A program made the position numbers and the translations under genes. This document shows, piece after piece, positions 18,509 through 29,286 of a stretch of 64,000 nt of DNA (its first letter is position 1; each line of letters opens with the position of its first letter). The notes below the pieces were generated by a model. It was not told the origin of the DNA. It saw nothing but the letters and a program-made list of their open reading frames with translations, and did no database searches. Location of the stretch: the NCBI GenBank assembly GCA_015499995.1, contig JADNRV010000044.1, forward strand, positions 62,001 through 126,000, read 5' to 3'. This DNA comes from Flammula alnicola. Taxonomy: Eukaryota > Basidiomycota > Agaricomycetes > Agaricales > Strophariaceae.

Positions 18509-18837
18509 GGGTAAAGAGGGCGTCTGACGTCGAACACCCTCGGGCAAGTTGAGTTCAGTGACGTTGGTTGCGAGCAAAAAGTTGTCTGGAGTTGTTTCTC
18601 ACGGTCAGCAAGGGCATATTGGCCAAAAACGGTTGCCGATCAAACCTTCATGTTCGCGAATAGCAAGTCACCCACCGAGTCCCTGACATTAATATTACAT
18701 CTCAAAGACGCTCGGAAATTTTATTTAAAGCCTGAAATAAAAACCGAAAACGCGTCCCAGACGGCCTTAAACATCTAGCGAGTGCACTGTAGTAATTTAT
18801 AATTATGTAGTTATATATAATCCAGTAATTGCCCCAC
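18509..18837. other. Intergenic between mL58 and glutathione transferase
   Basis: About 330 bases with the mL58 promoter and the transferase 3' end; AT-rich near 18790-18830. No gene seen. Confidence 0.5.
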
Positions 18838-20411
18838 TCAAGCGGGAGCATCAAGACCTTTCTGGACTTGTTCACGTCCAGAAATACGCTCGAACCAGCT
18901 CTAAAGCATAGTCACAGTCAGAAACCTTGTTTTCAAAAATACAACTCCTCGACCGGGTGAACTCGGACGAAAGAAGTACAGTAACTCACATTCAAACCGG
19001 GCCACTTCTCGAGAGTCTCTATTCCCGAGAACTGATGACCGGCAATCCTAAACCCCAGAAAATTAAGCCATATAAGTGTATCTCCAAGAACAGGACGGCG
19101 AATACACGCTCACCATGGGAAAGCGTTGATATCAGCGATGGAGTATTTGCCCTTCCCTGGACCCGCGAGGAAGTCGCGTTCTGCAAGTCGCAGCTGCAAC
19201 ACTCCAAATAGCCGTTCTGTTTCGTCCAGGTAGCCTAGACCAGAAGGTTTATTACGAGGACTTCTTTCGCGGCGGATATCGGACGGAGAAAAAACGTACG
19301 TTTCTTTGCATACGGGATATCCATGGGAGTGAAGCGCTGGAAATGGTTCGCTGAATAAAGGTCCAATATGAAATATGAAATCAGTCGGTGTCAATCATCT
19401 CAAACAATTTAAGAGATCGAAAAGATTTCGATTTTCGATAAAAATGACTGCTCTAAAAGATGGTAGACTTACATTGTCCTTGCATAGGACCGAGCCCACC
19501 GTGCTATTATCAAACCCAGCACACAAGTTCAGACAGGGCCGTCAGTAAAAGTGCAACCAACAGAAACAAAACAGTAATCACCGCCCAAAACATCCACTGC
19601 AGCATGATGCTGTAGTCCTCCGGCTGCCTCGCAGGATCGAACCAAAATCGGTCCTCGCTGTCACAGCGTTGCGCCAGGTAAAGCAATATCGCCGCCGTCT
19701 CGAACACGACGAAATTATCCCGCGTGCGGTCAACGAGCACCGGTATGCGGCCGTTCGGGTTCATGGCGAGGAACCACGGCTCCTTCTGGATGTTTGTCGA
19801 GATATCGATGGGGTATACGCTGCGCTCGAGAGTCCGTGACAGGCGTAGGTGGATGGATTATGGGCGCGCATAACGTCAAACGCCGGAGGTCCATCAACGA
19901 AAGAGAACAGTTGGTCATGGCCAAGCAAATCATGGCATCGAAAATAAGAGTCACGTCGAATACGCCGTGAAGTTTGAACGGTCGAAGGAGAATATGCGGA
20001 GAAAAAGAAGAACAGTAAGTAAAGGATGCCAGCATTATCCTTAAAAACCACCACAGCGGCCGCGACCCACCGCGAGGGTAACGAGAGTCAATAGCCAATA
20101 GAATAAAAAAAGGCCACACACTCATAGTCGACCCCATACGAAGCCTTGAGTTCCTCGAGGTAAATCGAAGTTTTACGTCCGTTCGGCGTGCGGCCAGTGT
20201 AGAGCAAGAACGGCTTGGATGAGTCTGGATTTGTGAGGCTTCCAGTTGGCAATTGGCTTGAACCCATATTCGCCGCCGCCGCCGCAGTAGTAGCAAAACC
20301 TGCCAAAGCCCGTCGAGTCCGATGAATCGTGCCTCCTCCGAGTCGAGCCGAATTCGAGCTCGTCAGCACTGGCAGAAAACGCGCCGATAATGTTGCACGA
20401 GAAGACAGCAT
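18838..20411 (-). CDS. Ure2/GTT-like glutathione S-transferase with leader-like N-terminus
   Basis: Conjugates glutathione or acts as a glutathione-dependent reductase. The thioredoxin-like domain shows [30 protein letters not shown] and [30 protein letters not shown], the Ure2-type glutathione-binding pattern (TPNGRK, PNGRIP, E-[TS]). The helical C-terminal domain shows [52 protein letters not shown] and [12 protein letters not shown], ending in TGA at 18838. The in-frame ATG at 20411 adds about 55 residues before [11 protein letters not shown] ([19 protein letters not shown] and on). They are rich in Arg, Ser and Ala with no acidic residue, which suggests a mitochondrial leader. The shorter start at MGSSQ would give a cytosolic form. 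Confidence 0.88.
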
Positions 20412-22126
20412 CCTCCAAGGTAATTCAGAGGGCACAGCTGTTACAGTAGTTGTAGGCAGAGCAAAATTAGCGCAGGCTATTCAGTCGTCTGGAAAGTCTG
20501 TCAAGCTCAGTAAGCCAACTGAGCCAGCCAACTCGGCAAGCATGCGCGTCGTTGCGGTTGACGTTGATGTTGCGTTGATGGGTAAGCTAACGCCGGCACA
20601 TGGTCCCGACGATCCGCACTTTGCCCGCACTCCCATCACTGTTCCGTACTCGGTACTCTCTCCGCTTGCGCTCCGTCTCTCCGTCTCCCCGTCGGCGTCA
20701 TCGCGATCGTATGTAGGCGTCCCGGAAGTCAACGTTCGAGAGGTACCATCACATAGCCAGACTGTCTATCAGCGAGGTTCTCCTTCGGGCGGTGTCATCT
20801 TCCCTTACGTCCGTCGTCTAGGTGTACAGTTGGATTTGTTCAATTATCGACAATGAACATGACGTCAACGGTACGGCAGGACAACTCTTCAGCAGAGGCG
20901 CGGGTGCGGTTCGATCTGGCACACCGGAAAACAAAAGAGTTCCAAAGAATTATGATTGAGATTGAGGGTGGGGATATAATTTTTTGCAATGGGGGGTATT
21001 ATACTAGTAAAAAGAAAGAAAGAAGGAAAAGAAAACTTGGGAACTGAGTGCTGAACGAGGGAGTGTACTCGAGACGATGAATCGTGGACGGCATTGGCGT
21101 GATTAGCAAAGGAAGAGGCCAGTCATTCGTACTACTCGAGTAAAGGAACGGAGATGTTTCGTAGAAAAAGAACGGACGGGCTCATAATGACCACCACAAA
21201 GCACAGAAAAGAAAGACAAGAAAAGGTCCAGAAGTCCAGAGTCTAACTTCAATAATTTCAGATTCAACTCGTGCGAGAGGAAAACGAGAGAGATTCAGAT
21301 AATGATCAAAATTTCCAAAAAGATTCAAGGGCGCGCCATGGTTATACCAAAAAAAAAAAACACAAACACAAAAAGAATAATATATATACACTGCAGTAAT
21401 ACATCGCGTCCAAGATGGTCATCAAAACAAAATCATCGACGTTAAACCAAGTAAAAAGAAGAAGAAAAATCGGATGGATGGAAGGCAGGGAACGAGGGTG
21501 CCTGCTGCAGATGTGAAAGGACAAGAAAAGACGAAGGGACTAGAGAGGATGTCAGGCACCCGTACAAAGTTGAATTGGAATGCCGAAGGTGGAAATCGAG
21601 TCGAACTTGAGCAATGTCGAGGCGGTTTGCAAGGTGTTTCGATGGCTGGGACAGCAAAGAGGGTGCGCAGGTACGAAGAGAAGGAGAATTCCGAAGCAGG
21701 CAATCGACGTGTCAAGAATGGTCGGTCGGCGTAGCAGCTGTCGTGAAAGAGGAGAGGCGTCGTCATACGTATATCGAGGCGTATATGGAGGAGGAAGTAG
21801 CACGGAAAAGAAATTGGGAGGAAGAGGTACAAAAAAAAATACGCAAAAAAAAAAGGATGGAAAGCAATTCGACACATACACGAGAAGAGAGGAGAGGATG
21901 AGGATGAGGACGGATGGCATGGAAGGCGGAGATGATGGCGTGATTGAGATGGAGTGGGCACTGAAATGGCTAGCTAGCAAGACGGATGAGAGAAATGAGA
22001 GGTAGGAGGGTAGGTAGGAATGGAAGGAGAGTTACAAACACCCCTTCATCCCTCTATCCACCCACCAACCCACCCAAGCCCCGACAAGGACATAGGACAC
22101 TCGACACTCGAAGCCCTCAGCTCAGC
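20412..22126. other. Gene-poor stretch with purine/pyrimidine-biased tracts
   Basis: About 1.7 kb between the glutathione transferase start and the end of the extended frame of the coiled-coil gene. The left part is the transferase promoter. From about 20990 to 22020 the plus strand is strongly purine-rich (GAAAGAAAG, AAAAAAAAAA runs), which makes long but low-information frames on both strands. I do not accept any of them as genes. It is probably the 3' region of the minus-strand gene plus spacer. Confidence 0.55.
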
Positions 22127-24445
22127 TCAGCTCTCATCCTCCTCAGGCGCACCCATGACCACCGAGTTCCGCCTACTACTCCTGCCCCTCTCTCTTTCTC
22201 TTTCCCGCTCTCTATCCGCGTACTCTCGATCCCTATCCCTCTCTCGTTCGCGTTCGCGTTCTCGTTCCCGCTCAGCATACTCCCGTCCTCGCTCCGCGTA
22301 CTCCCTCTCTCTTTCCCTCTCCGCATATTCCCTCTCCCTCTCCCTCTCCCTATCCGAATACCCATCCCTCTCCCTATCCCTTTCCGCACTGACAACCACC
22401 ATCGGCACATGCCCATGCCCATGTCCATGTCCATGCACATGCCCACTAGCACTAGCACTCTCCCTCGCAGACCCAGAATCCTGCCGACTCAACGACGGCG
22501 AGCCCCCATTATCCGACCGCGCCCTTTCCCTCTCGCGATCGCGCTCGGTCTGCCCCCACCCGGGCGACGAGAGCCGCCGCGCCAGTTCGGGGCGCGCAGG
22601 TCTCAGCCGCGACGATGTGGGTGTGGGCAGTATCGTTGACGTGCTCGAAGACGCCTCGCCCGATCCAGACGCCGATGCAGCAGCGTTGTTATTCGTCGAC
22701 GCCGCACTCGAGCCGGACGCGACGGACGAAACAGGCGGGAAAGTGTACGCGTCCGACGCGACAGGCCGGTCGTCGTCGTCATCGTCGTTGGAACGCCGTT
22801 AACCTGCCTCGGCTTCCCTGTTGTCCGATCCCGACGCGCCCTGGACAACCTCCTCGAGCTCCTCCAGCCGCCTCCTCAGCGCGCCCACCTCGCTCTTCAT
22901 GCCCTTCACCCGCTTCTCGACCAACCCCTCCACGACGTCGTGCATCTTCTCCTGCTGCGACGCCAGCACCTGCATCAGCGCGCGCGACTCGCGCAGCTGC
23001 TCGCCGAGCCACGCCTTGAGCTGCTTCGAGTCGTTCAGCGCGTCGTAGAAGACCTCGAACGGCGCGAGGAACGCGGCTTTGTCGCCTTGGTACCCCGGGC
23101 GGTGCAGCGACGTGGGCGTTGGGGGCACAAGCGTGGACGCGATGGGCACTGACGCTGGGGGGGAGCGGTTCGCCAGCCCGCCGAGGCTGCTGAGGCCGCC
23201 GCCACCAACGCCACCGCCACCCAGAGCGGTCGACGGGTTGAGACTCATCGGGTGGGGGTGCTGGGGGTGCTGTGCTCCTTGTGCTCCTGGCCCTTGTTGT
23301 TGCTGCTGCTGCAACATGGACAACCGCGTCGGCGTCGGCGGCACATTCCCCGCTACGCGCCGCGGGTTCTCGCTGCCGGTAATAGTGGGCAGCCGCGGGA
23401 GGGCCATCGTAAATCTACCTGAATAAAAGGCGTTCTGTCCGCCTGCCTGGGGATGGGCGGGGCGCTTTGGATGGAGGGCTGGAACTGTCGCGGGTGTGGG
23501 CCTCGCGCGGGCTGATGACGATATCGGCGGGTTTCTTTTTGCCTCCCAATAACGCGGCGCGGCGCCGGGCGAAGCTGATCGGAGGCGGAGGAAGGGAGTG
23601 TTGCGGGGGTGGTTGGGATTGTTGTTGTTGCTGCTGCAAGGCCTGCTGCATGTGTTGTTGCTGCTGGATCTGCAATGAGGTCTGCATGCTCGGAGGCGGA
23701 GGACTAGGTGCACGCTGCGAGTTGTTAATATTATTATTATGGCGACGCGCACCGGTGCCTGTGTTTGGGCTGCGGCGCGAGGTGCGTGGGGTGGAGGCGG
23801 AAGTAGGAGGTGGTTGTGTTCCCAGTTCCATTAATATTATTCCCACTAGTGGAAGTCTTGAGATTGCTCGAATGGGGGGGCGTGCGGTCGTCGACGGGTG
23901 TCTGGGGCGGGGGCAGGGACTGCAGGGGGCGTTCCGATGGGGGACATGACACCAGCGGCAGAGCCACGGCGCTGCTCGATGAGAGCCTTTTGTTTTTGCT
24001 TTACGTTGATCACGTTGCGTACCTGCTCCATAGCGGTGGGATTGTCGCGTTGGATGGTGAAGCCCATGACGACGGGGGAGATGGGGGTCGAGGACGCCTG
24101 GTGGTCGAGGGCCGGACGGACATCGATATGGAGGGGTTGTGGCGCGGCGCCGCTGACGGTGACCCTGCGTTTTTTTGTGGAAGGCATGAGACTGGAGGGG
24201 GCGGGTGCGCCCTCTGAATCTGGATCATCGAGCTCTTGCTTGACGCGGACACTGTCAAGGGGGGACAGTGAGAACAAGGGGGACGTGGAGATATTTGTGA
24301 CTGACTGTTCATCGTTATCATCGTCCTGGGTGCGCTTCCTTGATAGAGGCATTATAGGCGGGAGAGCATTGTTGTTCTTTGGGATATTGCTGAGGGAATG
24401 GTTGCTAAAAGCCTGAGCAAAGGAGGGCAGGGACTGGGTTGACAT
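22127..24445 (-). CDS. Low-complexity coiled-coil protein, possibly extended past an in-frame TAA
   Basis: I do not recognise a named family. The start ATG at 24445 gives MSTQSLPSFAQAFSNHSLSN. It is followed by a basic and acidic segment (PLSRKRTQDDDNDEQ, TKKRRVTV, nuclear-signal-like) and a conserved-looking helix AMEQVRNVINVKQKQKALIEQRRGS. Gln-rich runs come next, then a C-terminal part DKAAFLAPFEVFYDALNDSKQLKAWLGEQL and a coiled coil MKSEVGALRRRLEELEEVV. A TAA follows at 22799. Two introns were inferred (near 23770-23850, and a 46-base one at about 23370-23415). After the TAA the same frame stays open for 223 codons (RRSNDDDDDRPVASDAYTFPP, then Arg-Glu repeats) to a stop at 22127. A nuclear, disordered regulatory protein is my guess. 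Confidence 0.6.
22140..22400 (-). repeat. Arg-Glu/Arg-Asp-coding microsatellite tract
   Basis: Runs of CTCTCC/CTCTCT-type hexamers on the plus strand read as (RE)n and (RD)n with interspersed EYAERER and DREYADRER blocks on the minus strand. It is immediately preceded by a HGHGHGHGH stretch (about 22410-22440). The repeats probably expand by slippage, and the opposite strand reads as (SL)n/(SR)n in a long but meaningless frame. Confidence 0.7.
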
Positions 24446-24651
24446 TATTGTCGGGAAGCAACGATGCAAGCTGATGGTCGTCGCAGCGACTCGAGTCTCG
24501 CAGGCAGGAGGTTTCTTGGATGGAGTTAATTAAAAAGGCCACAAGGAATTCTACAAAAGAACAGCCCGATCAATGGCATCACCTTTTATGCAACAATGCC
24601 ACAAACACGGACGTGATTATCCTCCTAACATACATACAGCCTCTTTCGTAA

Positions 24652-26631
24652 CTATAGCAATCTCTTTTTCTTCTTGCGCACAGCAAGCACCGTCACTGCT
24701 GCTGCCGGTCTAGCCTCCTCTGCCTCCCTCCGTACCCCCGCATTCCGCGTCTCGGTACTCCCGTAGATATACGAATAGTATGTGTCCAGCGACGCAACAG
24801 GCTCGGGAAACGGATTGGGCGACACATCCGACATCTTCCCTTCCCTTCTCCGGCGCGGCGGCGTGCGCGGCACCTCCAGTCTATCCACCACCCTCTCTGG
24901 TGTCCTCCGTCCAGATTCCATATTATTCTCGGTGGGAACTCTCCCCATCCCCTCACACAACCCCTTGATCGCCCCTTCTACCGTTTCAGTCGCTTTCACC
25001 GCACGCTCAAAAGTCGAAAACTCGACACCCGTGAGAAGCGTGGTCATTATCCTCTTGTTCACCTGTCCAGACACCTGCCCTGCCTGTGGTGCAAGAGGCG
25101 AGACCGTCGACATCGACGTCGTGCTCGCTCCCGTACCAGGCCCTGGCCCAAAACTCCCCCTACTCGGATCCGAAGGCGCAGGCAATGAAACCACAACAGT
25201 AAAGAACCCCGTCACAGCCCCCGCGATGCACTCCTGCCGAAACGACATCCGTTCCCAAAATTCGTCTGGCGTGACCTTTCCCAACTCTCCCAGCGGCTTG
25301 TGATCTTCTGTCGTGCTATTCGTAGACCCAGCTCCATTACCTCCTCCCTTATCTTTATCTTCTTTGATGCTGATATCTGGAAGCACCCTACTGCTACTGC
25401 CTCCTCCTGCGGCCTCCTGGTTTTGATTTTCATTAGCGTTTCGCTCCTCATCCAAACTTGATGAAGACGCGATCGCGTTGGCCTCGTGTCCTGTCGTATT
25501 CATAGTCATCGCAGTGGCGATCGTAGGCATACTCGCAGTAGTCGTAGCAGCAGCCTTACTCGTAGTCGAAGTGATAGTTTTCGCCCGCTTCCGCTGGGGC
25601 GACTTGATGTCCCCGTCCGTTGTATACGCAATCTCATCCATAAACCGCGACTTGGGATCGTCGTCAAACGAGGGTATAATGCACCCCAAGTTCAGATTCC
25701 CATAATTATTGCTCGCCTTTTTCTTCTTGTCCGCGTCCGCGTCCGCGCTGCCCTGGCTCGGCATATCAGGTGGGGGCGGACACGGCAGGGGCGTCCCATC
25801 CGTCTGCGAATACGGGTGGCCATACACCCACCGCAAGTGCCCCGGCAGCTGCACAGGCGCAGCCGACGCGGGCGACGCGATCCGCAACGCGTGCTCCGCC
25901 TCCAGCTCGCTGTACCCCGGCAGCACATAATACATATTCACCCTCAACCCACCCCCACCCCCAGTCCCACCCGGATGGGCATGGGCAGCAGCCACGTCCG
26001 CGACGACCCGCCCCAAACACCGCCGCCACCACGCACACAACTGTGTATCCCCCAGTGGCTTCTTGCCGGGCCACTCCTTCGACGCCGAGAAGAGGTACTG
26101 CGCCTGCGCGCGCGCGAAGACGTGCACGTACATGTGCGCCGCATGGGCGCGCGGGACGGGCCGCGTGCGGGGGTCGACGTAGTACGCCAGGAGCGAGCGC
26201 ACGAGGAGCGCGGTGGGGGAGGGGTGCGCGGCTTGGCCCGTGGAGTCGACTTTGGATATGTACAGAACGCAGCAGGAGGTGGAAGGGAGGACGTAGAGCG
26301 TTGCTTCGATGGCGGAGATGAGGACGCGTGGGGGGCGAGTGGTTGAGGTGGTTGAGGTGGTTGAAGTTGAAGTGGCAGCACCCGGGTTACTCCCAGATGT
26401 CACTGCAGCAGCCTGAGCGTCGTCGAGAAGCGGCTGCTCGGAAAGTAGGACGAGTATGTCCTGCATGTACGCGCGCGGCGGGCGGGGGGTGGCGAATGGG
26501 TACAAAGAGCTTGTCTTGCGCGGGGCGGAGACGAGGGCGTGTACATGCAGCTCGCGCGTCCCTGGGTGTGAGGAGAGCGCGTGCAGGAGGTGGTCGCGCA
26601 ACGTTGTTGTCGTTGTTGTTGTCGTTGACAT
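24652..26631 (-). CDS. RTT109: Histone H3-K56 acetyltransferase RTT109
   Basis: Acetylates lysine 56 (and 9) of new histone H3 with chaperones Asf1/Vps75 during replication-coupled nucleosome assembly. It is one uninterrupted frame of 659 codons. I took the ATG at 26631 (MSTTTTTTTTLRDHLLHAL) because the frame above it has no ATG. Family blocks: ELHVHALVSAPRKTSSLYPF, LYISKVDSTG, ALLVRSLLAYYVDPRTRP, VHVFARAQAQYLFSASKEWPGKKPLGD (acetyl-CoA region), ILPGYSELEAEHALR-like LPGYSELEAEHALR, WVYGHPY, PSFDDDPKSRFMDEI and DEFWERMSFRQECIAGAVTGFF. The linker of about 130 residues before DEFWERMSFRQE is Ser/Thr-rich and disordered. It ends RKKKKRLL, TAG at 24652. It has no visible intron, unlike most neighbours. 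Confidence 0.95.
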   Translation of the reverse strand: MSTTTTTTTTLRDHLLHALSSHPGTRELHVHALVSAPRKTSSLYPFATPRPPRAYMQDILVLLSEQPLLDDAQAAAVTSGSNPGAATSTSTTSTTSTTRPPRVLISAIEATLYVLPSTSCCVLYISKVDSTGQAAHPSPTALLVRSLLAYYVDPRTRPVPRAHAAHMYVHVFARAQAQYLFSASKEWPGKKPLGDTQLCAWWRRCLGRVVADVAAAHAHPGGTGGGGGLRVNMYYVLPGYSELEAEHALRIASPASAAPVQLPGHLRWVYGHPYSQTDGTPLPCPPPPDMPSQGSADADADKKKKASNNYGNLNLGCIIPSFDDDPKSRFMDEIAYTTDGDIKSPQRKRAKTITSTTSKAAATTTASMPTIATAMTMNTTGHEANAIASSSSLDEERNANENQNQEAAGGGSSSRVLPDISIKEDKDKGGGNGAGSTNSTTEDHKPLGELGKVTPDEFWERMSFRQECIAGAVTGFFTVVVSLPAPSDPSRGSFGPGPGTGASTTSMSTVSPLAPQAGQVSGQVNKRIMTTLLTGVEFSTFERAVKATETVEGAIKGLCEGMGRVPTENNMESGRRTPERVVDRLEVPRTPPRRRREGKMSDVSPNPFPEPVASLDTYYSYIYGSTETRNAGVRREAEEARPAAAVTVLAVRKKKKRLL

Positions 26632-27320
26632 AGGTAGGTCAGTTGGATCGAGTGAGGGTCGAAAGTTCAGAAACCAATGTTGAAAGCAAAAGTCGGCGCC
26701 AGTTGAGATGACAAAGTTGAAATATTGAGTGATATACAAAGGAAAGATGTCGAGAAATTTCAAGGCTGATTCGACGATGAACAATACCAGCACGTCAACT
26801 GATCAAGTTACAGTGAAGAACGAGTCGGACGACGACCTCATCAGCGTCAATGCTAATGTCAAAGGGCCTGGCAATGGCATGCTGGCATGCGCAGGTAAAC
26901 CGTGGAAAAAGTCACGACCACGAAAGGCGCTGATCGCTGTCACCCCGAATCGGGGCACGAGCCCTGTTCATCGCCGGATGCCTTGGCATCCGGCAGTTTT
27001 GACCTTCCCCAACGCGTCAGTCGTCTCCGCCGTCATCACCTCTTCATCACTGTGGCACAAATGTCTCTTACAGCAATACGGGCCATTGACTCTGGACCCA
27101 ACTCTGGACAGCTCTCAAGTTGACTGTTGATCATGAATGTCCGACATTTTCGCGACATGCCAGGCAACTGGCACAAAGTATTCAACCAATCCTCGACAAG
27201 AAGTACTAGCTGTCCAAGTGCTGGACCTCTCCTTCCTCCGACACGCAAAATAGCCAATCAATAATGAGCGCTGAGCACAGCCAGTGCAGGCTGCATTGCA
27301 AAGTCGATGCCGTCATTACC

Positions 27321-27650
27321 CACCGAGCTCTTGAATGCTAAAATAATCGGGACGGCGTAAAATGTCAGATGTGCATCGCCCGACCTTTGACATATCGATC
27401 CATGGCCAACCAGATTCATCCATCCAAGCGGTACCGCCCCCGCCTCATCCCCCGCCTCACCCCTGGCCTAGCATGCTAAACGTGAAGTAATTTCTATCAC
27501 CGAGCTCTCGAACGTTAATCCGGACAGCGTAAAGTGTCATAGGTACACAGCCCAGGTCGATCCGTCTACGTAGGCGCCACCGCCTCCACCCTTTGCCTCA
27601 TCCCCTGATCTAGTTATAGCGCGCGCTAAACGCAAAGTGGTTTAGACCGA
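27321..27650. repeat. Imperfect tandem duplication, unit about 177 bases
   Basis: CACCGAGCTCTTGAATGCTA at 27321 recurs as CACCGAGCTCTCGAACGTTA at 27498. It is followed in both copies by a similar order of blocks: CGGGACGGCGTAAAATGTCA versus CGGACAGCGTAAAGTGTCAT, a CCGCCCCCGCCTCATCCCC-like run, then a GCTAAACG motif and AAGTAATTT/AAGTGGTTT. Two copies, clearly diverged. Confidence 0.75.
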
Positions 27651-28377
27651 CGGTGTGTCTGTGCAGTTACCCTTTCGTCCTCGTCATCGACGCATCATCG
27701 ATGTTATTGTGGTCATGAAGATTATTAACGTTGACGTACTTACGGTACCGGTACCGCTGGTCCTCAGGCCTGGACTCGTGCTGTCGATGGATGGATGGAC
27801 GTAGAACGCTCGCTATGGAGAACCAATGGCAGACACGATGCCCCGGGATTGGCTAGTCGCTCTTACGCTTACCCCTGGGTCCAAAAAGGATATATGGATC
27901 GTTGGAATCCACCATGTAAACGCAAAAACGTCGTCCTCAGCTCGTCTTCCGCCGATTCAGTTGAATGTACTGTAAGTAGTAATGGTTCCAAGTAAGTCCA
28001 TTTTCTCCCTCTGCAGTCTAGCCTCGTGTTGCGATTCTCAGTCAAACGTGCCAGTACTCAATACTCAATCTCGAGCTCTCTTTTCTTTCGAAGGTTCTTC
28101 CCAATAGTGATAGTGCTATCATTAGCCAGCCAGCCCCAAATCTGGCAAGGCCTCATGGCCAACCAATTCCGAACGAGACCGTGCGTTCGCGACTTGCCCT
28201 CGCCCTTGTCTTCAAATAAGCCAAATAACACAGAGAAGGGATTAATTATAGGCCCCTCAAAAACCAACGTTTACTCACACACCCACCGCACCCCTCAAAC
28301 ACGTTTCGCAGCGACCCGCCCGCTCAAAACGCATTTGTCGACATTTTCAAGCACGAGTCGAGCCAGAGAGTTTGGGA

Positions 28378-28622
28378 TTCCCTCAAGTCTGGACAGGTGA
28401 GCATGATGTATCAGTCTATCTACGGTTTCTATCTGCTTCAGGTTTAGATCCCAGTGATAATTCATCATCATGGCTATGGCTGATTGATAAACTCGTCCAG
28501 GGACTCGTTCCCTCAATCGTGGACAGGTGAGCCTCTATATATCTCTGTATATCATTTCTATCTACTTCGGGCTTTAGATGCTATATGCTATTCCATCGTC
28601 GTGGCTATGGCGTATTATAATA
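28378..28622. repeat. Imperfect tandem duplication, unit 130 bases
   Basis: TTCCCTCAAGTCTGGACAGG at 28378 recurs as TTCCCTCAATCGTGGACAGG at 28508. Both copies continue with TGAGC, a TCTATCT-rich stretch ending CTTCAGG/CTTCGGG and TTTAGAT, and then ATCATGGCTATGG/GTCGTGGCTATGG. Each copy carries a donor-like ACAG/GTGAGC and an acceptor-like pyrimidine stretch, so an exon-intron unit of an unknown transcript may have been duplicated. Confidence 0.75.
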
Positions 28623-29286
28623 ATAGTGGTGCTGCTGCTGCTTGATGCCGAAGATAGCTGTATTTTGCCACGAGCCTTCCACTGGACTTACTTACGCGTT
28701 CAGCATGGAATAATACAGCGGGCACCACATACTTGCACCGGAACGCCCGGCAAGGCAATCCTGCGAATCCAGCCCTGGCGAATTCCACGACTGGATACAT
28801 TTTAGAGCCAGCCACTTTTCACTAGCATGCTTCGTTAATGGCTTTGTTCTACTCTCAGGCAACTTTTCTCTTTTCTTCGGGTCTTGGGACAACGTTCGGA
28901 ATTACGGTCACGGGTTGACGTGTTCTATTCCATTTCTCGACCCCTGGCCCTTATTCCGCGTTAGTGTACGATACCTGAAAGGCTTCCGGCACGACGGGCG
29001 TTTGCTCAAGTTCGTCCGGCTCAGATTTCAGTTATTTAAAACACCAAAGCCCCCACGCGCAGGACCTGTACCACGAACCTGGAACCTCTCTCTGTCCGAC
29101 TATCTGGTTTGTCCTGCGAGCAGGCGTCGCGTGGCCCAGGACCCGGCTCCAAGACTCAAGACGACAAAATAGACAAGACATGCATAGCGTGTTTACTGTA
29201 TACCCTGCGAGCCAAAGAAGCGGAGACACGCTATCCGCGATTTATTATAGCCGGAAAGTATCATTAATTACAAGCTCCAAGTCTCA

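Larger units (their letters stand above)
26632..29286. other. Long stretch without a recognised gene
   Basis: About 2.65 kb between RTT109 and an F-box remnant. Short plus-strand frames (26729-27130, 133 codons; 27795-27995; 28026-28400) show no family I recognise. They could be parts of a small or noncoding transcript. Two imperfect tandem duplications lie here (27321-27650 and 28378-28620) and are listed separately. Confidence 0.55.

Noticed and set aside
21422..21980. Minus-strand frames rich in Ser, Phe and Leu resembling a secreted or membrane protein
   Set aside because: Low-complexity translation of a purine-rich strand; no introns, motifs or conserved blocks. More likely 3' untranslated or spacer sequence.
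22020..22802. Plus-strand open frame of 260 codons with long SLSLSLSRS runs
   Set aside because: It is the reverse reading of the Arg-Glu repeat tract. The minus-strand reading connects to a recognisable protein and this one does not.
25486..26346. Plus-strand open frame of 286 codons
   Set aside because: It is antisense to the RTT109 coding frame, very Arg/His-rich and without any family pattern. It is a by-product of GC-rich codon use on the other strand.
26729..27130. Plus-strand frame of 133 codons (MIYKGKMSRNFKADSTMNNT)
   Set aside because: It starts in the RTT109 promoter and shows no family match; the second half runs into sequence of random composition. Left as unassigned.
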